A DNA stretch of 28,124 bases from CAMQVM01 sp044433365 (GTDB taxonomy: Bacteria; Bacteroidota; Bacteroidia; Bacteroidales; Rikenellaceae). The position numbers and the translations under genes were made by a program. Shown piece after piece: positions 24,259 to 28,124 of this stretch (the first letter of the stretch is position 1; each line of letters opens with the position of its first letter). The notes beneath the pieces are model-generated. The model was not told where the DNA came from. It did no database searches and saw only the letters and a program-made list of their open reading frames with translations. The stretch covers positions 1 through 28,124 of the forward strand of contig JAWXTR010000028.1 of assembly GCA_044433365.1 (NCBI GenBank), given 5' to 3'.

Positions 24259-24684
24259 TTTTTTATCTCCTTAATGAAATTGTTGAAATAGCACTACTAT
24301 ACATGCGAATAAAGATTTGAAATTTTTGAGCTCTTTCGAGCTATTTTTGCAACTCGAATTATAAAAAAATAACTTTTTTTAATGCTTTTTTTTTAAAGGG
24401 GAGTTCTAAATTCTGGATTTTGAGAGATTTTTTGTTTTAAGGCTTTAGATTTGGATTTTGCAAATATGGGCTGTAGTGGCTCCTACCGCCCTTATTTGCA
24501 AAATCCAAAGGTGAAGCCTTAAAACGAAAAAGCTCCGAAAGTCAGATTTTAGAAGTTCCCTAAAAAAAGCACGCCCAAATGGCTGGCAAAAATCGTTCGT
24601 TTTCACTTACTGCTTCGCTCCGCTCGCAAAAAGCGGAAGAAGGTTCTTCAAACCTTTATAGGCATTATACACAAATATCTTGCA
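24259..24684. other. Intergenic region upstream of uvrB with MITE copy
   Basis: Holds the element at 24398-24560. A plus-strand TATTTTTG at 24342-24349 resembles a -7 box but points away from uvrB and toward the element, with no plus-strand gene behind it. The part at 24566-24664 is less AT-rich and includes CCGCT/AGCGG and short CTTCG runs, possibly hairpins; I recognise nothing further. Confidence 0.5.
24398..24560 (+). mobile_element. MITE-like element, full-length copy D
   Basis: 163 bp, GGGGAGTTCT at the left and AGAAGTTCCC at the right, bounded by the direct repeat TAAA on both sides (24394-24397, 24561-24564). The central dyad TTTGGATTTTGCAAATA / TATTTGCAAAATCCAAA surrounds a GGGCTGTAG loop region. 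Same orientation as copy B, and the apparent parent type of the deleted copies at 11220 and 20465. Confidence 0.85.
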
Positions 24685-25101
24685 TTATTTCTTGATTTTA
24701 CCCCTCAAGGCATAACGAACAAGAATAAAATTAATCGGAAAGGCGATAGTGTAGACAACAGCTGGTGCTATCTCCTCAGAAATACCGATAATTATCGACA
24801 AATTTAATAAAATTAGGTGATTTAGAAAATTTATACCGTTAGAAATTGCAAATTTTATAGCTCTTCGAAATGTAGGTTTTGTCTTAAATGTAAAGATATT
24901 AGAGCCGTAAAAGTTGCAAATAATACCACAACTAAACCCTATTGCATACGATATGTTGTAGGGTATGCCAAGTTTTAAAAGGGCAATATAAATTAGGTAG
25001 TGTACAATTGCTGAGACCCCACCAACTGCCATAAAAATTAAAATTTCATCTCTTTTTTTCAAAATATTGATTATTAAGCTATCAAACAGACAACAAACCA
25101 A
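24685..25101 (-). CDS. GtrA-like membrane protein
   Basis: A protein of up to 138 residues with four membrane segments, a small hydrophilic N-terminus and a basic end (RYALRGKIKK). The order VGGVSAIVHYLIYIALLKLG ... NISYAIGFSCGIICNFYGSNIFTF ... KFAISNGINFLNHLILLNL fits the GtrA family, whose members help move lipid-linked sugars or modify cell-surface polysaccharides. The frame begins with TTG at 25101; other candidates are TTG at KKRDE (about 25062) and the ATG of MAVGG (about 25032). Family members usually have 10-20 residues before VGG, which favours an upstream TTG. A long stem-loop covers the first TTG. The antiporter gene precedes it by 75 bases. Confidence 0.78.
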   Translation of the reverse strand: MVCCLFDSLIINILKKRDEILIFMAVGGVSAIVHYLIYIALLKLGIPYNISYAIGFSCGIICNFYGSNIFTFKTKPTFRRAIKFAISNGINFLNHLILLNLSIIIGISEEIAPAVVYTIAFPINFILVRYALRGKIKK

Positions 25102-25146
25102 TTATTATATTTAGATGTTTACTAAATATGATAATTGGTTTGTTAT
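25092..25146. terminator. Long stem-loop between the antiporter and GtrA genes
   Basis: AACAAACCAATTATTATATTTA pairs with its near-complement ending at 25144, about 22 bp with one mismatch and a short loop. On the plus strand it is followed by TATATCAAATTTTTTATT; on the minus strand, the direction of both genes, the T-run is missing. It may end or process the antiporter message, or control the start of the GtrA frame it overlaps. Confidence 0.45.
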
Positions 25147-25176
25147 ATCAAATTTTTTATTGAGAAAAGCTATTCT

Positions 25177-26379
25177 CTAGCTTTCACTCATTCCAAGTTC
25201 TATAAGACGTTTTTCTGATTTAACAGCTAAGTGTTTTACAATCACCACAAAGAAGCCTGTTAAAATAAGGTTCGCCACAAGTGTTAGAAGCGAAATTGCT
25301 AAAAGTGGACCGCCGATATTGTAGCCAATTGCTACGAAAATAATACCAGCACCTACCTCACCACGTGTAAACATACCAATAGAAAGTGCTAAACGCTCAC
25401 TTAGTAATCTGTCACGATAGAAAAATATTGGTACCATCTTACCTAGGTTTGTAATGGTTGTAACAACACAAACATGACCTATAATCTCACCCCACGACAT
25501 TGCACCAACAGATGCTAAAACCGATGTGCCTCCAGTTTGAGAGAAGTCTACACCAACAAATAGAGGAGAACTAATACCAACAAGGAACATAAATATGTAG
25601 GAGATTGCTGTAGCTATATTTTCTTCGTTTTTTGATGGCTCACCATGCTGGTGTTTCATTACCATACCAAGTACGAAAGCAGGTAAAAGCACCTCAATAT
25701 GTATTGCAGCCTCTGCACCAAACATATTTTTTGAGATATTGTACACACCCTCAAACATCGCAACTAGAATAATAGAATAGAAAATAATAGATTTCCAATC
25801 TTGCTTCATATTAAATTTGCCGAGCTTCGACCAACCCATATATAGGCAGAAAACGATTACTAAAACAATAACTGCAAGTTGCCATTTCATTCCAATCATA
25901 AAAATCTGAAGAGGAATCATAAGTAGGATTGTGTCAAGGTCGTCAAAAATTGCCAAGACGTGAGTTTTTTTGTAAATCCAAGATTTTCTAAGACCAGCAC
26001 CAGCCAACATAGCAAATAGAATACCAGCTGAGGTTGGGGCAGCAAATCGGCTAAGAATAAGGTTCTCTTTCCAAGCATCCCAAGAGGCAAAACTTCCCTC
26101 TGGAAGCAGATACATGTAGTAAAGACAGGTAAAAATCCAAGGAGCAGCGGCAGTTGCCATAGCGATGAAGTAGTCTTCAGTATATGATTTTACATTGCTT
26201 TTATCGAGTTCAAATTCTCGACCAACATTAATCATAATAAACGCAAGAGCGGTGTAAAGTAGAACGTTTAACGCCCATTTGTAACTTGCAAATACCTCAA
26301 CACCTACTGCTGTAGGAATAGTTTGCGAACAGACAAGACCCGCAATCAAAAAAACAGAAAACAGAACGATTTTCTTCAT
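25177..26379 (-). CDS. Cation:proton antiporter (second copy, CPA2-like)
   Basis: A 400-residue polytopic membrane protein of the PF00999 superfamily. Features: an early VGREFELDKSNVKSY loop (52-66) as in Kef-like proteins, PTSAGILFAMLAGAG, then HVLAIFDDLDTILLMIPLQ (140-158) with acidic residues in the ion-binding helix, and MFTRGEVGAGIIFVAIGY near 340, a motif of CPA2 antiporters. It should exchange Na+ or K+ for H+. There is no C-terminal nucleotide-binding domain. It is not closely similar to the antiporter at 8132. A TAATTTTG promoter element lies about 265 bases upstream, giving a long leader with no recognised riboswitch. Confidence 0.87.
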   Translation of the reverse strand: MKKIVLFSVFLIAGLVCSQTIPTAVGVEVFASYKWALNVLLYTALAFIMINVGREFELDKSNVKSYTEDYFIAMATAAAPWIFTCLYYMYLLPEGSFASWDAWKENLILSRFAAPTSAGILFAMLAGAGLRKSWIYKKTHVLAIFDDLDTILLMIPLQIFMIGMKWQLAVIVLVIVFCLYMGWSKLGKFNMKQDWKSIIFYSIILVAMFEGVYNISKNMFGAEAAIHIEVLLPAFVLGMVMKHQHGEPSKNEENIATAISYIFMFLVGISSPLFVGVDFSQTGGTSVLASVGAMSWGEIIGHVCVVTTITNLGKMVPIFFYRDRLLSERLALSIGMFTRGEVGAGIIFVAIGYNIGGPLLAISLLTLVANLILTGFFVVIVKHLAVKSEKRLIELGMSES

Positions 26380-26719
26380 AGATAGAAATAAAATTATTTT
26401 AGAAGAGGCTCTAAAACCGATCGGCAGCTATAGATAAGTTCTAAGAGTAGACCCAATAGAGATGAGAAAGAATTTTCTCCTCTTTTGGATACTCCAATTA
26501 CAGAGCTTAAATCAAGTTGTCGAATCCTCAATGTGAATATTTAAATCACTGAGTTTTTTTAAAAAAAATATGTAGTTATACCAATAAAGGTTTGTAAAAC
26601 CGTTATTTTATCATCTTTTTACTAATCACCCGTTGTGGTTGCAAAATTAGTAAAAAAAACTCGAATTTCCTATTTTTATGACTAATTTCAGTTTGTTTTA
26701 ACAGAAAAATAACTTGTTA
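26380..26719 (-). other. Long untranslated leader region of the antiporter gene
   Basis: No open frame. The predicted promoter element is at 26642-26649; from it a leader of about 255 bases would be transcribed on the minus strand. It includes GGAGAAA/TTTCTC arms (near 26467-26486) that could form a hairpin. I recognise no known riboswitch class. Confidence 0.4.
26642..26649 (-). promoter_or_regulatory. Predicted -7 element TAATTTTG for the antiporter
   Basis: Minus-strand TAATTTTG fits TAnnTTTG and is the only good match in the gap. No clear -33 box. Confidence 0.42.
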
Positions 26720-26779
26720 AAATCCAAATTTAAAACCTCAAAATAAAAAATCGAAAAAAACTAATTATCAGAACTCCCC
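26720..26779 (-). mobile_element. Truncated MITE-like element (half copy)
   Basis: Matches the right half of copy A: AAATCCAAATTTAAAACCTC, then AAAATCG, ending AGAACTCCCC followed by TTAA. The left half and end are missing. It lies 28 bases downstream of the DUF3078 gene. Confidence 0.75.
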
Positions 26780-26807
26780 TTAACATGTTTGCCGATAAAT
26801 ATGGACT

Positions 26808-27821
26808 TTATTTTTTAGTAAATTTATACTTCACACCAACGCCCAAAACCTCACTAAATTGCCAAGGTCGATTGTTTGGTGTAGCAACTGTATCGTCAAA
26901 TTTTAGTTGAACATTGAAGCTTACACTGAAATATTGGTAAATCGACAAATCTAACCAGCTTTGCCAATCAAGGTTTGGCATATTCTTATAATCCCAAAAA
27001 GATTGGATTGTTGTTCTAAAGGAGAGAATATCTGCACCTCCATTTATCTTTTTTGTATCCTTGATAATAGATTGCTTCCAGTCGCAATCTAACGAAGCAC
27101 CAAAGTTAAGAGCTACCTTTTTTCCAGCCTCAACGCCGCCTTCTCCAAGTTCAGAGAGAGTTTCGTCAAAAACCATAACCATATTACCTGAAATAGGCGA
27201 TAGAGTGATTGCTCTGTTTTTATCTACAGAGTAGTTAATACCGAGACCGAGAGTTAAAGTTGCAGGAGCAAAGAATGTAGAGGATATAACTGAGTCGGTT
27301 TTTGAAGCATAGCTATCGGAAAATTGAGATTTTAAGGTTGTATTTAAGGTGTAGTAAAAACGGTTGCTCATTTGGTAGTTGACAGCACTGTTCAGAGTAA
27401 ACCAGTCTTCGGTTTTCCATAACATACTATCTTGATAACCGAGAGCATACGCACCATCAAGTTTGGTGGTAATATTAAATTCATCACCAGTAGTGTAGAT
27501 ATGTTTTGTGGCAGTAGTAACACGTCCGTTAAAGGTGTTATCACCACTTGAAACCCAGTTGCTATAACCAAACTGCGTGAAATATAGCGAATTTTCACTT
27601 TCAAATGAGTTGCGACTTTTGCGAAGCATTTTTTTAAGATTCTCTTGATAAGCATCGTTCATAACCATTAGCGAAAGCTCTTTTTTCTCAAGAGTGTCGA
27701 TTTTTGATATATTTAAGCTATTTTTTTCAATCTTATTACTAATATTAAATTGAGCATAAGAACTTATAGATAAGAGAAAAATGGTAATAAGTGGTAATAT
27801 TAGTTGTAATTTTCTATTCAT
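26808..27821 (-). CDS. DUF3078 family outer-membrane beta-barrel-like protein
   Basis: A 337-residue exported protein with a signal peptide of about 1-23 (cleavage after SSYA), a charged coiled segment about 24-70 (KIDTLEKKELSLMVMND, NLKKMLRKSRNSF), then alternating beta strands to the end (GVGVKYKFTKK). The strand pattern, SNWVSSGDNTFNGRV and the later YYTLNTTLKSQFSDSYA and FFAPATLTLGLGINYSVDK fit the Bacteroidetes DUF3078 family, thought to be outer-membrane proteins of unknown role. A TACCTTTG element lies about 48 bases before the ATG. It appears to be a single-gene transcript. Confidence 0.83.
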   Translation of the reverse strand: MNRKLQLILPLITIFLLSISSYAQFNISNKIEKNSLNISKIDTLEKKELSLMVMNDAYQENLKKMLRKSRNSFESENSLYFTQFGYSNWVSSGDNTFNGRVTTATKHIYTTGDEFNITTKLDGAYALGYQDSMLWKTEDWFTLNSAVNYQMSNRFYYTLNTTLKSQFSDSYASKTDSVISSTFFAPATLTLGLGINYSVDKNRAITLSPISGNMVMVFDETLSELGEGGVEAGKKVALNFGASLDCDWKQSIIKDTKKINGGADILSFRTTIQSFWDYKNMPNLDWQSWLDLSIYQYFSVSFNVQLKFDDTVATPNNRPWQFSEVLGVGVKYKFTKK

Positions 27822-27868
27822 ACGTTGGTTATTTAAAGGTTTCGATTTCGGTAATTATAAAATTATTG

Positions 27869-27876
27869 CAAAGGTA
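27869..27876 (-). promoter_or_regulatory. Predicted -7 element TACCTTTG for the DUF3078 gene
   Basis: Minus-strand TACCTTTG fits the TAnnTTTG consensus and gives a leader of about 40 bases. Confidence 0.52.
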
Positions 27877-28124
27877 ATTATTTTTAGCTGTTTTGTAAAA
27901 TATATTCTACGTTAGTATGATTATATTCTATGTAGGCTAGTTCCACTCCCCGTTTTTGTGGATTTTCTATCATATTAGGAGCTTTTCATCTATAAATACG
28001 TTTAAAAATAAGTAGGGTAAAATAATTATTGGTGTATTTTTAAAAGTGCTATTGGAGATGAGATTTTTTGCTATTGAATCGAAAATATAGTGGTTCTATA
28101 TTGAGATTTAATAGTGAAAAATAT
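27877..28124. other. AT-rich end of window without visible gene
   Basis: I see no open frame, repeat copy or RNA gene here. The next gene is probably outside the window. Confidence 0.5.

Noticed and set aside
26380..26641. Known riboswitch in the antiporter leader
   Set aside because: I looked for conserved cores of common classes by eye and saw none.

Overview
The window looks like chromosomal DNA of a low-GC Bacteroidetes bacterium, most likely of the order Bacteroidales. The basis is the gene content (DUF3822 next to rsmD, a DUF3078 protein, two TonB-dependent receptors, lipoproteins with an acidic export signal after the lipid cysteine), AT-rich intergenic DNA, and promoters of the Bacteroidetes type (TAnnTTTG, sometimes with TTTG upstream). 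I see no tRNA, rRNA, CRISPR array or phage gene, and cannot name the genus.

Layout. 96-1967 (+): a three-gene cluster of a membrane protein with C-terminal MORN repeats, a 47-residue protein and a very acidic uncharacterised protein. 2293-4086 (-): rsmD, a DUF3822 gene and a membrane-anchored protein, overlapping and probably one transcript. 4521-5927 (+): a RecD-like helicase. 6079-7980 (-) and 8132-9316 (+): a TonB-dependent receptor and a cation/proton antiporter, divergent. 9499-10767 (-): an AAA ATPase of the DUF4143 type, preceded by three operator-like dyads exactly 40 bp apart and flanked by two inverted copies of a small mobile element. 11304-14987 (+): a GH110 alpha-1,3-galactosidase lipoprotein and a secreted beta-propeller protein, a small glycan-degrading unit. 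15315-20424 (+): a TonB-dependent receptor and a probably surface-exposed lipoprotein with a 376-residue internal duplication, apparently an uptake pair. 20898-26379 (-): a membrane metallophosphoesterase, uvrB, a GtrA-like protein and a second antiporter. 26808-27821 (-): a DUF3078 outer-membrane protein.

The most striking non-coding feature is a MITE-like repeat family. About nine copies or fragments lie between genes. They have ends related to GGGGAGTTCT and AGAAGTTCCC; full copies are 161-163 bp and others are internal deletions of 42-64 bp. Six copies are bounded by identical 4-bp flanks (TATA, TTAA, TTTA, TATA, TCAA, TAAA), which I read as target duplications of the form TNNA. A second repeat (5928-6050 and, inverted, 20692-20813) carries a hairpin with a compensatory base change between its two copies.

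Functional themes are envelope and glycan work (GH110, propeller, receptor pairs, GtrA), ion homeostasis (two antiporters) and DNA repair or RNA modification (UvrB, RecD-like helicase, RsmD). All functions are read from motifs and family memory; no database search was made.
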